Source: Silurus meridionalis (lineage: Eukaryota > Chordata > Actinopteri > Siluriformes > Siluridae). Taken from it: a stretch of 64,000 nt of DNA. Below the pieces are notes generated by a model that made no database searches, was not told the origin of the DNA, and saw nothing but the letters and a program-made list of their open reading frames with translations. This document shows positions 30,947 to 43,500 of this stretch, piece after piece (positions within the stretch are counted from its first letter, which is position 1; each line of letters opens with the position of its first letter). Made by a program: the position numbers and the translations under genes. Location of the stretch: NCBI RefSeq assembly GCF_014805685.1, contig NC_060885.1, positions 29,069,632-29,133,631 of the forward strand, given 5' to 3'.

Positions 30947-31837
30947 AGTAAAACCCCATTGTACGAGCAACCTATAGCCTTGCTGGCAAAATTTTACCCT
31001 ATTTCACGAGCAAATTTCGAAGGCACGAGCAAACCCACGCTGCCGGTTCCCCGTTTTCAGCGGAGGGTCACATCAGTCACTCTCGTTGTTCAGTGCAGCA
31101 AAAACGTAACTTTTTTTAGTTTTATATTTTTATTTCACTAGAATTAGAAATGAGTTTATTAGAGGGACAGCACATGTAGGATGTTTTGGCGACAAGGTGA
31201 GGGAGGCGAGATTGAGATGGTTTGGACATGTGCAGAGAAGGGACATGAATTATATTGGTAGAAGAATGTTGAAGATGGAGCCACCAGGTAGGAGGAAAAG
31301 AGGAAGGCCAAGGAGGAGGTTCATGGATGTGGTGAGGGAAGACATGCAGGTAGTTGATGTGAAAGAGGCAGATGTAGAGGACAGGGTGGTATGGAGACGG
31401 ATGATCCGCTGTGGCGACCCCTAAAGGGAGCAGCCGAAAGAAGAAGAAGAAGAAGATTTTTATTTCACTAGAAATCTTGAAAAATGTCTCCCAAGAAAAT
31501 CAGTGATGGTGCTGTGAAAACGAAAGTAAATAGAATTACCATAGAAACAGAGGAGGTAAGAGCGTGGTGCGTGTCTCACTTGCAATCAACCACTATCACA
31601 TGAGTAAGTGTTAAATTATGTTTACATTATGGTAATTTGCAATGTATTTGTTTGTTAAAATATGCTACAAATACTTTTTAAGTGCAGAAATAAGCGAACA
31701 AATAAGATCTCAGAACGGATTAAATTACTTTTACATTAATTTCTATGGGGAAAATCAGTTCGGACATACGAGCAAATTAACCTACGAGCAATTTTCAAGA
31801 ACGAATTATGCTTGTACAACGGGGTTTTTACTGTACC
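30947..31837 (+). mobile_element. Tigger-like (Tc1/mariner superfamily) DNA transposon remnant
   Basis: About 25-bp inverted ends: left CAGTAAAACCCCATTGTACG; right, read in reverse, CAGTAAAAACCCCGTTGTAC, both next to TA. Near 31,480 a decayed reading MSPKKISDGAVKTKVN matches the start of Tigger-type transposases. Most of the transposase is gone, and a LINE fragment is nested inside. Confidence 0.65.
31144..31455 (+). mobile_element. Nested LINE 3' end with 18-bp target duplication
   Basis: The exact 18-bp sequence ATTTTTATTTCACTAGAA occurs at 31126-31143 and 31456-31473, bracketing this insertion. It encodes the ORF2 C-terminus (RLRWFGHVQRRD, GRRKRGRPRRRFMD, MIRCGDP) and ends in a GAA-repeat tail, a typical 5'-truncated target-primed insertion. 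Confidence 0.8.
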
Positions 31838-31918
31838 ATTAAAAATATTTAACTTAAAGTTTAATAGCATTGACAATCATGTTACTAGCTGGAACGCTTC
31901 AGAGTTGTCCACTATCTA

Positions 31919-32011
31919 AATCACGGGTGTAATCTGTCCAATGGAAGGTGCGGCGTCACTGGCAGGGTAACGTCATGACCAGAAAGCTTTAAAAAGCACA
32001 TGGAGTGAAGC
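31919..32011 (+). repeat. Left inverted terminal repeat of DIRS-like copy 1
   Basis: About 93 bases, close to the reverse complement of 35179-35272. A related end lies at 39925-40020 in DIRS copy 2. Confidence 0.8.
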
Positions 32012-35000
32012 TTCTGTTTGTTCATTTAGCGCTTTGTATGTATTTTATGTCATTGTTTGTCAATTGTTTGTAAAAATATGAAGGTATCTAAGATATATAA
32101 GCACACTTTGTGTGGCTTGCTTGGGAGCAGAGCATGCTAAGTCAGTTCTCGGGGGAGCCGACTGCAAACACTGCACTCGCATGTCTATGCAATCGCTCCG
32201 CTCCTGATAGGCACTCTTTGAGGAGGGTGCCTTGACTCCTCATGGTCTGGCTGAGGCAGAGCGGCAAACTAGTTACTGGGGTTCGCAGATGGACCTCACA
32301 GAGGGTTTCAAGATGGGCTTGTCCCTTTCTCCAACCTCACCTGCCCGGTCCAGTTTCCATTCACTGTGCACGCCATAGCGGTGCTGCAGGCTTATCAGGC
32401 CGATCTGCTGCGAGAGCTAGACTTGGGAGTCATCTCAGGCAACCAATGCAAGAGCTCCGCCATATGGCAGACTTAGCTCTCAGAGCCACTAAAGAGACCA
32501 CTAAGGCCATTGGCCGGTCTATGCCACCCTAACATTTACATTTGCGGCATTTAGCAGACGCCCTTATACAGAGCGACGTACAAAAGTGCTTTTAATCTAA
32601 CCTCAGCAAAAAGGCATCCATGGCCCACCCTGTCAGAAATCTCTGACAGGGACAGGGCCGTACTACTGGAACCTCTCATGCCGCTCTCATGGGGTTGTTT
32701 GATGGGCATAGCCCCAGCCTCATTCCAGCACCTCCCACCGGGAGGCGCAGAAACAAAGTATCGTGACGCGCACTCCCCCTGTTAGTTATCCAGAAGGCGC
32801 TATGGATCGAAGCCCTGGAAAGTGACATGATGGCTGTCATCTTCAATAAGAGGGTTTAGACCAAAAAGTCCTGACATAGGACGTTCTGAGGACTTGGCTG
32901 GGAAAGGGCACGTTGCACCCCCAAGGACCTGGTAGGTTAACCCTGCCAAGGAATGTGTTTCAGGGCATGGCCAGATCCAGCTTCCTCCTTCTTGGTTTTT
33001 GCCCAGCATCGTAGAGGTCTAGGAGGACTCGCCGCTTCATTCGAGGCCACTAGAGCAGAACCAGGGCGTAACCCTGGCTTTAGGCATACCAGAGAGTCTC
33101 AAGAGACTGATACCCCTAAGAGACTACCTGGCAGCTTAGAAAGTTCTGCCAGATGTGTCTTAGTGGGTCCTGCGCACTGTAGAGTGAGGCTATTTGATTC
33201 AGTTTGGGATTTCTCCGCCCTGTTTTAACGGGGATGGTCCCACCCTGGTGGACACTGAGTAGGCTCCTAAAGTTTACTTTCAAGACTGAAGCTTACCAAT
33301 ATGAAGTTCTTTTGTTTGTCCTAGCCCTCTCACCCTGCACCTTTACAATGTGTTTAAATCATATCAAAAATTGGTTGATTTTAGCTCGATCAGAGCATTT
33401 AGTGGTTCACTATCGAGATGTCATTCTCACTCACATAAGGGAGCAGGGGTTTTGAAGGAATGCCAAGAAGAGTATGCTTTCTCCTTTACACTAAACCACT
33501 AGGTCTATCTAGGTCTAATATTGTATTCGACTGCTATGCACGTGCAGCTTTCTCCTGCCTGCATTGCGTCCATCCTTATGACCACTGGAAAGATCAGAGA
33601 AGGGCAGTCACTCACTGTCAAACAGTTCCAGAAACTTCTTCGGCTTATGGCAGCAGCGTCCAATGTGATTTCCACTTGGCACCTGCACACAAAACCCCTT
33701 CAGTGTTGGCTCAGGACCCAGGGGGTTTTAATGAAGGTGAATCCTCTCCATACAATCAACGTCAAGCGGCAAACCCTATGTGCCTTAGACGTTTGTAGAG
33801 GTACAGGGTTCCTATCTCTAGGCCCCATGCTTATGATGGATGCTTCACCCAAGGTCTGTGGGAAGGGCTCCATCTACAATGGCACATCAAAAGCATTTCC
33901 TCCCAGACCTCAGAGGTCCATTCGAACAACACCTCGGTGGTCTCATACATCAACCACCAGGAGGGTCTGCGTTCATGCCCCCTCTACAGGCTGGAGCACC
34001 AGATCCTCCTGTGTAACCAAGAGAGGCTGCGATTACTGATAGCAGCATACATTTTGGACAAAGCAGCAGACACCCTTCGAAACAGGGGTGGTGTCTCCAT
34101 CCTCATGTGGTGGAGCAGATTTGGGAGAAAACCGGCAAGGTCCAGGTAGATTTGTTTGCGTCTTGAGAGACATCGCACTGACCCCTATGGTTCTCCCTGA
34201 CTCCTCCAGCTCTAGAGGTTGCTATGGCACAGGCGTGGTCGAGGCGACGCCTGTACGCATCCCCCATCATGGCACAGTAGTTCACTGCCGCCCAGAGTAA
34301 TGAAGGCTGTGGCTGAGCACAGCTCTGAGGGTCCAGTCCTCCACAGAGATGGTAGAGACCATTCTCCATTCCAAAGTTCATCCACGAGGAGGTCATATGC
34401 AGCGAGATGGCATCTATTCACTGTTTGGTGTGTTCAACAACAATTCAACCAAGTCCACTGCCTGGTCAGTTCAGTGTTGGATTTCCTGCAGGTACTTCTT
34501 GCACCCTAGAGCAGGTTACGTCTTCAAGGTGCCCTCGGTCATCGCATGACCTTTTAGACTCCAGGCATTCTATCCGCCTTCATTTCAGGCCCCAGACCGG
34601 TAAAATCTGAAACGGCTGTGTCCTGTAAAAACACTGGACACGAACGTCCATACAAGTTCTTGGAGGAAATCAGAACAGCTGCTTCTCTGCTACGGCCCTC
34701 TGAGGAGAGGCCTCCCTGCTAATAAGAAGACTCTCAACAGGTGGATTATTGACGCTATTGCATCTTCCTATTAGTCTTCTGGTCTCCATACTTCATTTGG
34801 AGTCAGAGCGCACTCGACCCGGAGTGTGGCAGCCTCTAAAGCTTGGTTATCTGGAGTGTCTCTAAGACATCTTTGACGCTGTGGGCTCGTCCACCCCGCT
34901 GACCTTTGTCAGGTTTTATAACCTTGACTTCTGTGCCACTCCTGGCTCCTCTGTCCTTCAACCTAGTTGTGCCCATACACACTAGCCAGGGACTGGTCAG

Positions 35001-35178
35001 TCTGGCAGTATTGGACTTATGTTCCCAAAGCATTGCGATGCAGCTAGAGTTACTGAAAGAAAACGTCTCTAGGTTATGTATGTAACCATAGTTCCCTGAG
35101 GGAACAAGACACTGCATCCCCTTGACACACTGCTGATGTCTCTGCAGCGGTTGCTTCTCTTTTACAGAAGCTGGCGCT

Positions 35179-35272
35179 GGCTTCACTCCATGTGCTTTTT
35201 CTAGCTTCCTGGTCATGACGTCACCCCACCAGTGATGCCGCACCTTCCATTGGACAGATTACACACGTGATT
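35179..35272 (-). repeat. Right inverted terminal repeat of DIRS-like copy 1
   Basis: Inverted match of 31919-32011. It is followed by about 60 bases containing AAAGCATTGCGATGCAGCGT, also present near 35,025, as expected for the internal complementary region that DIRS elements use in replication. Confidence 0.78.
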
Positions 35273-35479
35273 CAAAACATGGTCAATGCGAAAGCATTTC
35301 CAAAGCATTGCGATGCAGCGTCTCGTATTCTAGTAGTTTCCCCTTAGGGAAATAGGGTAGCACACCTGAAGACATTCTCATATATGCCAGTAATCAGGAG
35401 AAGTGGGTAAAATCTATATTTCATCCAGTTCAAAAAGGTATACACTCAACACTCTTATCAGGACAGAAGTTTTTCATCA

Positions 35480-36440
35480 TCAACTTGAAGACTAAATTAA
35501 TCAGCTCCATCACCAAGAAAGCCCAGCAGCGTCTACTGAAAGGCTGAGGAAAGCTCATCTCCCTCCCCCAATTTTGACCATGTTTTACAAAGGGACCATT
35601 GAGAGCATCCTGAGCAGCTGCATAACTGCATGGTTTGGGAACTGCACCATCTCGGATCGCAAGACCCTATAAAGGATCATGAGGACAGCTGAAAAGATCA
35701 TCAGAGTCTCTCTCCCGTCCATCATGGACATTTACACCACATGCTGCAGTTGCAAAGCCAACAGCATTGTGGACGACCCCACACACTCCTCACACTCTCT
35801 TCATCCTCCTGACATCAGGATAGCGGTTCCTTAGCATTCGGGCCGTCATATCCAGACTGTGTAACAGCTTTTTCCCGCAAGCCATCAGGCTCCTCAATAC
35901 ACAGAAAAACCGGAACTCGCACACACACACTCAACTGTGTGTTACCGAACTGTACAACCTGAACTTAACACACATTTATTACTCATCTCGATCTATTCCA
36001 CCACCATTTATTTATTGTTATTTATACTTAACTATATTACACCGTTGACATGCTGTTTTTGCACCTCTTGTATGCTGCTACTGCTGTTTTTGCACTGCAT
36101 TGTGTTTGTTTACATATACTCTCGGTTATAGTCTTTATAGTCCTGTTTGCACAGTACTGTATATTTAGAGTATACAGTAGGTTTACTGGTCGGCAGTATT
36201 TTATGTGTATTGTCCCACACTGTCTTGTGTTGTCTGTCTGTCTGTACGCTTTTTCGTCTGCACTGTTTGCACTAGGTTGCACACGATGCACTTTACGTAG
36301 ATTTATGTTGGGTGTTGTAGCTCTATGTTGATTAGTGTAGCACCAGGGTTCTGGAGGAACATTGTCTTGTTTTTACTGTGCACTGTGTACCACTGTGTAT
36401 AGTAGAAATTACAAAAAAGGCCTCTTGACTTGACTTGAAA
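35480..36440 (+). mobile_element. L2-clade LINE 3' fragment (copy 1)
   Basis: Decayed ORF2 C-terminus (TMFYKGTIESILSSCITAWF-like, then SRLCNSFFPQAIRLLN near 35,850-35,897) with several frameshifts, a 3'UTR, and a tail ending CTTGACTTGACTTG. The same region is found in the longer L2 at 55420-58340. Its 3' end abuts the start of the Ig2 exon of copy B. Confidence 0.72.
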
Positions 36441-37200
36441 TGCTCTACACGGCCTTGGACAGTGTATTATTAACAGTAAATACAAAATGTTGTAGTGGAT
36501 TTGATGCGTTTCATAAAACAATTTAAAAATATTTAAGAAAATTATGCATTTCACAATGTAATAAAGACATGCTTACTTACTTATGTCTTTCATTTTCATT
36601 ATGACATTACTGGAATCTTGGGATGTACTGACTTGACATCTAAAAACTCCAACATCATCTTCCACTAAATTTTTCAGTAAGATTGAGAAGTTTCCTTTTG
36701 AGACCTCATTTGAGAAAAAGACAGCTCTGTCTCTAAACACCTGACTCTGGAGATCTGGTCTGTTTTTTCCTTGCTGGAAGAGACTCACTACAGAATCTGA
36801 ATCCATCTTTCTCCATTCCACCTGTAGATCCTCCACAGAAGGTGGACTTTAATAAAGCATGGCAAGAGCACTGATCCTCCCAGCTGAGCCACAAGTGGAC
36901 CCAAGGGGCCATGGACATAGGGACCTAGATTAATTGGAAAAAATATAATATCAAAAGGATCCATGCATGTAACAAAACAAATAGATTGCTCATTTTTATT
37001 TATTTTTTACACTTTCCAAAAACAAACAGTTTGGGATAAGTCACATCAAATGTGAAAAAATGTTCAGTTTAACCACTTGAAAAGCATTACAGATAATATG
37101 AACAATAGTTAAAATTGAGATAAGGTGAAATAAAAACATTACCTTCATGTCCGACAGCAAAAACAAACAATACAAATATTAACAAATGCAAAAACCTCAT
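36437..37200 (-). pseudogene. Ig copy B: signal peptide, Ig1 and first bases of Ig2
   Basis: Exon 1 (37143-37200) reads MRFLHLLIFVLFVFAVGHE. Exon 2 (36581-36924) is the V-set Ig1 with GPLVAQLGGSVLLPCFIK, VEWRKMDSDS and DDVGVFRC, but is 344 bp, one short, with a frameshift after FIK. After the intron the start of the Ig2 exon (acceptor GTAG with AGCATTTC, about 36437-36445) runs straight into the 3' end of an L2 LINE. The rest of Ig2 and all membrane exons are missing. Confidence 0.72.
36581..36924 (-). pseudogene. Copy B V-set Ig domain 1 with 1-nt deletion
   Basis: Compared with copy A, one base is missing between the first-Cys block (LLPCFIK) and the Trp block (EDLQVEWRK). The acceptor (TCTAG) and donor (GTAAGT) are intact. 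Both Cys and the Trp are still encoded, in two frames. Confidence 0.78.
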
Positions 37201-38387
<1,187 letters not shown>

Positions 38388-38394
38388 CTAATAT

Positions 38395-40030
38395 ATAATA
38401 TCTTATTATTGTCCAAACTGATCAACACAAGGTGAACTCTGAGGTCCAAACTGATCAACACAAGGTGAACTCTGAGGTCCAGGAGGGATGCTTCAGAGCC
38501 AGCAGCATGGCAGGCATCTCTAGGCAATTGATGTGCTGTAGTAGATGGGGCCCTTCCCATAGACCTTGGGTGCAGCGGGCACTCATGACCACTCTCCACC
38601 TCGTTAGGGACTCATCCATCGTAAGCATTACAGAAAAAAACACATTGCATGAAAGTATGCATCCTTTAGATCTACCATGACAAACCAGTCCCCAGATCTG
38701 ATCTGAGACAGGACCTGCTTAAAGGTCAGCATCTTGAACCTCATAAGTGAGCGGTTCAGCTGGCGTAGAACCAGAATAGGACGCAACCCACCATAATTTT
38801 TGGAAACTATGAAATACCGGCTGTAGACCCCGAACTCTCTGTCTAAAGGAGGGACCACCTCTATGGCTTCCTTTCTCAGGAAAGAGTGCTTACTTCCTGT
38901 TGAGAGCCTGCTCAGTTCCCACCAGGGTGGGACAAACCATGTCAATAATGGGGTGAACAAGATCTGAACTAAATTGTCTCGCCTTGATCTACAGTATGCA
39001 GGACCCACAGAGACATGTCTGGCAGAACTTCCAAGGCTGCCAGGTAGTCTCTTAGGAGTATCAGTCTCTCGAGACTGACCTCCGGTACCCTTAGAGCCAG
39101 GTCTATGCCATGGTGCAGCTCTAGTGGCCTCGAAGCAGGCAGCAAGTTCTCCTGGAGAGTGCTCACCGGAGCTAGCCATGCCCTGAAACACTTTTCGTGG
39201 CAGGGTTAAGGAAACAGGTCCCTGAGGGTGCCGGGGCTGGGCGGGCACCAAGAAGTGTGCACTTTCTCAGAACATCCTATGTCAGGACTTTTTAGTCAAA
39301 GCCCTCTTATTCAAGATGGCAGTCATCAGATCTGTCACCTCCCTGGACTTCAACCCTGTGTCCCGCGCCGGATCACTGACAGGACTCATTTCTTCACCTC
39401 CCTATGAGCTTGCTGGACAGAGGGGCTTTTCACTCATTGGCCGTGTCACAATCGCCATGAGCTCCTCGACTTCGGGTTTGCTTAGTGCTGCCCCCCCTTC
39501 CTCAAAGGAAGAGAGGTGGTGATGCATGCTCTCGTCGCAGGGGAAAGAAGCCGCCGAAAGCCGTGCTTCTGAAGCCTGTGAACGGGGGATGGACCGGGCA
39601 GGTAAGGTTGGAGAAAAGGCCAAGCCTGTCTCAAAACCCTTTGCGAGTTCCATTTGCGAGCCCTATGAACTGGAGCAACATTCTGCCCTAGCAAGAGCGG
39701 GACCAGAACCGTGATGAGTAAGGGCACCAAAAAGTGCCCACCAGAGCAGCACGATCGCATTGACATGTAAGCGCAGTGCTCGCAGTCGGTTCCCCGAAGA
39801 AAGCAAGCCACACAAAGGCTGTGTGTACCCAAACCACCCCTCTCTTTTTCAATGCCTCCATTTTTGACAAACAATATACATAAAATATACACAGAGCACT
39901 CCATTAGGAAACAGAAGCTCATGTCAGCTTCACTTCATATGCTTTTTGTAGCTGCCTGGTCATGACGTCACCCGCCGATAATGCAGCGCCTTCTATTGGA
40001 CAGATTACACAAGTGATTCAGAGCTTAAAG
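38395..40030 (-). mobile_element. DIRS-like retrotransposon, copy 2 (truncated, inverted)
   Basis: Minus-strand copy. Its left terminal repeat is at about 39925-40020 (TATTGGACAGATTACACAAG, CTTCACTTCATATGCTTTTT). Coding remnants follow toward lower coordinates: gag near 39,400-39,650 and the RT N-terminus (38628-39251: PTRLP-type linker, KEAIEVVPPLDREFGVYSRY, LRPILVLRQLNRSLMRFKML, GDWFVMVDLKDAYFHAM). It stops in the RT palm before the active site. A 33-bp direct duplication marks the truncated end (about 38,410-38,475), and (TA)n tracts flank both sides. Confidence 0.75.
38628..39251 (-). pseudogene. DIRS-like reverse transcriptase N-terminal fragment
   Basis: A 207-codon open stretch. Conserved RT blocks: YSRYFIVSKNYGGLRPILVL, LRQLNRSLMRFKMLTFKQVL and DWFVMVDLKDAYFH with the first catalytic Asp. 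The remaining palm, RNase H and recombinase are missing. Confidence 0.78.
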
Positions 40031-40041
40031 AATACTTTACT

Positions 40042-40044
<3 letters not shown>

Positions 40045-40110
<66 letters not shown>
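40045..40110. repeat. (TA)n microsatellite
   Basis: TA run between the DIRS end and the last recognised exon of copy C. Confidence 0.95.
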
Positions 40111-40120
<10 letters not shown>

Positions 40121-40132
40121 TATCACACTTAC

Positions 40133-40246
40133 ATCCTATTTTTCTCCACTGAGAGCAGCATCCATGTCCACGGCGATAACGCAATAGATAAATTATTACT
40201 AGCCATGCACATATAACTAATCCAACCAAACATGGACTTGTGCATG
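40133..40246 (-). CDS. Copy C transmembrane cassette with basic Cys-rich tail
   Basis: A 114-bp phase 1-1 exon: VGLVICAWLVIIYLLRYRRG then HGCCSQWRKIGC, matching A 11705-11824. The last family exon before DIRS copy 2. Confidence 0.72.
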
Positions 40247-42354
40247 CTGAAATTGAGTACATAAAACTGTTAGCATATACAACACAAACACAATACATTT
40301 ACATTTTTAATACATTTATAATGGCCTATTTATTTAAGAAATATTTTACAAATATTTTACAAATATTTGTAATATTTATTGTTATTAAGCACTTTACTAT
40401 TATCTTGTGCTGTAAGTACTTACCTTTAACAAAAATTTTATTTTAACAGAGTACATCATATAAACTACTATTTCATAGCCACAGTATGCAGCCAATAAAA
40501 TAGATGACAAAGTGATAAGCACACCTGCAAAACAAGATAAACACTGTACTAATCCTGCAAGAGGAATCATACTCAGTTTATCATTAATTATTCATATAAA
40601 AGTTATGCTCCTTACATGAAAAAGGTTTTTCTAGAAAAAGGTGCCTTTGTAAAGAGAGTACAATAATAGTCCAGCAGTTAGAGCTGGCAGTATAAAAGCT
40701 GCCTGTATCTCAAAGTCATCTAAAAATTCAAAGAGATTTTCATCCTTATGCAGTAGATTTGACAAATATTTTAAAAGAGTAGAACTGTAGTAATATATAT
40801 TATTTAAATATATAGGGTTTAACAGCAAATACAGTAGTCTTTCTGTATTTTTGTGGTTCTATATTATTAAAGAATTGTATAACTGTACTCACAATTTGAT
40901 TTGGGACTGAGCCTAATACTGAGTGCCAACATTGTTGCGTTTACTCCTTCTAGACACATAGTCAGATGCATCCGGAAATCATAAACAGCTGTAACACAAA
41001 GAATTTTCACTATTTGATATTCATTTAATTTTTATTTATTTATCTTGCAGAAATGTATCACACAATATTGGGTAATATCTGACATATTACTGAATGTTTT
41101 CTAGATGTCACTAGATCGGCCTTTCTACCATCAATATTGGGTGTTTAATACAAGCAAAACGTAGCTAACCTAGTGTAATATGAATTCACATTGCTTTTGA
41201 CCTGTTTATCCAGGAAGTCTGTGGATGCCTCTTTTGCACATAAATTTGAAGGACAGTCCAATATTCTTTACAACTATCTCCAGACATGTTGAACATCAGT
41301 GTTGTTATTTATTTCATGACAGGCCTCAAAGACGGATGCCATTATTTCTGATCCATTTAAAAAAACAAAACAAAACAAAACAAAAAAAAACAGTACCACT
41401 TTAACTATTACACACATAAAAAGTGCTTCTGAATGTTTAAGTCAAGAAGGGAAACATTTTAGCAACAATTGATGGGTTAATTAAAAACGAAGTAAAGTGA
41501 AGATTATTTAAAAAAAATCATATTGGAAAAAAAAAATCTAACAGTCATTAAAGTAAATTAATATACAAAGTATGTGTTTTTGTTACCTACTATAACAGCA
41601 CAGATGACAACCGCCACTGCTAAGGCTGTTAGTAATGCATACATTTTTTCTTCATTGGTCTGTATCTGGCCATTAAGCAAATCTAAATTAGAGATTTAGA
41701 ATAAGAAAATTGGTTAGTCTACATACAATTTGTGCACATTAATGTTAGACATGGAAGACTCCTTCACTAAATAGTAAATACACTGACGAATATCAGTATC
41801 AACATTCATTCACTTACATGAACATACACCCAATATTAAACTTGAATGGTAAAGTGGAAAAGCCAAATTCTTTGCTACTGTTTGTAAAAACTCTGTAAAA
41901 CAAAACCAAAATGTTTATATACACATTTAGTGTATACATGTCATATCTTAATGAATAATTAAAATAAGTTTGATGTTGGCTTATGTGGAAATCTGTTAAA
42001 ATACAAAGAGGTTTTCATCAGCATGATGATTCTCATGATACTGACAGTTGAAAAAGTGATAAATTCCGCAATAAACCCTATCAGAAATGAAACAACCCCA
42101 CCAGAGATAGGAAATTAATCTGAGCTGAAATCATAACTGTTAAAACATAGAGAAAAGACTTACCTTCTGTTGACCACAAGCAGAAAGCAACAAACATGCA
42201 GATGTTCGGAGAGAGGAGCAAAGAAATGTAAATTATCATGGCCTTTTATTAGAAACTGAAAAAAAAAATGAAAAAAAAAATATATATATATTCATGGGTC
42301 TATTCACAAAATGATATTTGTAATAATAAAATGGATAAATGTTACTCTAGGTAC

Positions 42355-42456
42355 CTTTCGTTCTCAGGAGTTTAAAGACAGGACCACAAAATCCTACTGC
42401 CAGCAACAGTGCAATCAAGCAAAACACCAAGATTAGTATATGGAGAGCAGAGAAAC
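42355..42456 (-). CDS. Copy C first transmembrane cassette
   Basis: A 102-bp phase 1-1 exon: GFSALHILILVFCLIALLLA followed by VGFCGPVFKLLRTK. Both splice sites intact, very close to D 51745-51846. Confidence 0.75.
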
Positions 42457-42765
42457 CTGTAGCAATTAGACATAAATAATAAACACTTAGGGACTAAACA
42501 GATTTTTTTTATTCAGTAATTATGAGAATCATGTGTAGAACTGTTCACAGTGAAGTTCATAAAATATGACAATGGTTGTGACCTTTTTGACTTTTGCTAA
42601 ATTGGTTGCTTAAGTTGGATTTTGGACAGAACTAGACCTAGGTTATTTTACTAGATTGAAACATGTTCAGCTAGACATGCTTTGCTTTGATCACTTAAAC
42701 CTCATTAAATTATTTTCATTTAATTTGGAAGATCATACAGATGTATATGTGACCAGGTACATTAC

Positions 42766-43119
42766 CTACACCATGCAGTACCACAGTGGTCTTTGCTGAC
42801 ATGCCACTATGGACCTCACATGTGAATTCTCTTTTATCTTCCATCTTTACATCCTTCAGCTTTAGTGAGAAGTTTCCTTTAGAGATTTTAGAGGAAAATA
42901 AATCAACTCTTCCCTGATAACTCTTATGTGCGGAATCTGGGAAGATTTCACTGTTTTGATAAAGCAGGACAAGGATGCTTTCGTCTCCATCTGTCTTCTT
43001 CCAGGTCACTTCTCCAATCTCACTGACTGGTACATGAGAATCTACAGCGCAGTTCAGTATGACATCTGAACCCTTATGGGCAAAGATGGATTGGGTTGCT
43101 CCTGTCATCCCAAAATGCT
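42766..43119 (-). CDS. Copy C V-set Ig domain 2 (intact exon)
   Basis: A 354-bp phase 1-1 exon, 118 residues: VILNCAVDSHVPVSEIGEVT, WKKTDGDESILVLLYQNSEI, GRVDLFSSKISKGNFSLKLK, and EFTCEV with the second Cys. Acceptor TTACAG, donor GTAATG. The best-preserved Ig2 of the family in this window, although its host gene is broken. Confidence 0.82.
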
Positions 43120-43500
43120 CTGTAAAGACATAGGCAATGTTATAGTAGCAGTAAATACAAAGTTAAGTGGTGGATTTAATTTGTTTTATAAAATGACAAC
43201 AATATTGGTATAATGGTATTATTATTAACATTATGACCTAGCCAGTATCCTGGGTTGTACAGACTTGACATTTATAAATCCAGTGTCTTTATTAATTACA
43301 TTTTTCAGTAAGATGGAGAAATTTTCTTTTGAGACCTCATCTGGGAAAAACTCAGCTTTGTTGCTAAACACCTGAGTCTGGAGATCTGGTCTGCTTTTTC
43401 CTTGCTGGAAGAGGCTCACTACAGAACCTGAATCCATCTTTCTCCATTATAACTGCATCTTCTAAAGGCAGTGAACTTTCAATAAAGCATGGCAAGAGCA

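Larger units (their letters stand above)
31873..35340 (+). mobile_element. DIRS-like tyrosine-recombinase retrotransposon, copy 1
   Basis: Inverted terminal repeats at 31919-32011 and 35179-35272 share TGTAATCTGTCCAATGGAAG and CACATGGAGTGAAGC with its complement. Decayed coding content in order: gag near 32,240-32,530 (LALRATKETTKAIGRSM); RT pieces (AYQYEVLLFVLALSPCTFT, WLILARSEH; the YLDD segment is missing); RNase H pieces (VVSYINHQEGLRSCPLYRLE); tyrosine recombinase C-terminus (HSTRSVAASKAWLSGV near 34,807). No target duplication is expected for DIRS. It lies downstream of truncated Ig copy B. Confidence 0.78.
40133..43500 (-). pseudogene. Ig copy C: Ig1, Ig2 and eight membrane-type exons, decayed
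   Basis: Gene-level entry. Order: Ig1 remnant (43,200-43,500; the first-Cys block LLPCFIESSLPLED is present, but two single-base deletions and a lost donor); Ig2 42766-43119 (354 bp, intact); then 42355-42456, 42164-42255 (1 nt short), 41985-42077 (donor GT changed to AT), 41818-41892, 41587-41682, 40893-40988, about 40616-40719 (TAG stop), 40424-40524 (1 nt short) and 40133-40246. Exon order and phase match copy A. No signal exon is found upstream; the sequence before Ig1 is unrelated. Exons equivalent to A 14-17 are absent, replaced by DIRS copy 2. Confidence 0.75.

Noticed and set aside
31197..31424. 75-codon basic open frame (GRRKRGRPRRR) as a nuclear protein
   Set aside because: It is the C-terminal end of a LINE ORF2 bounded by an 18-bp target duplication.
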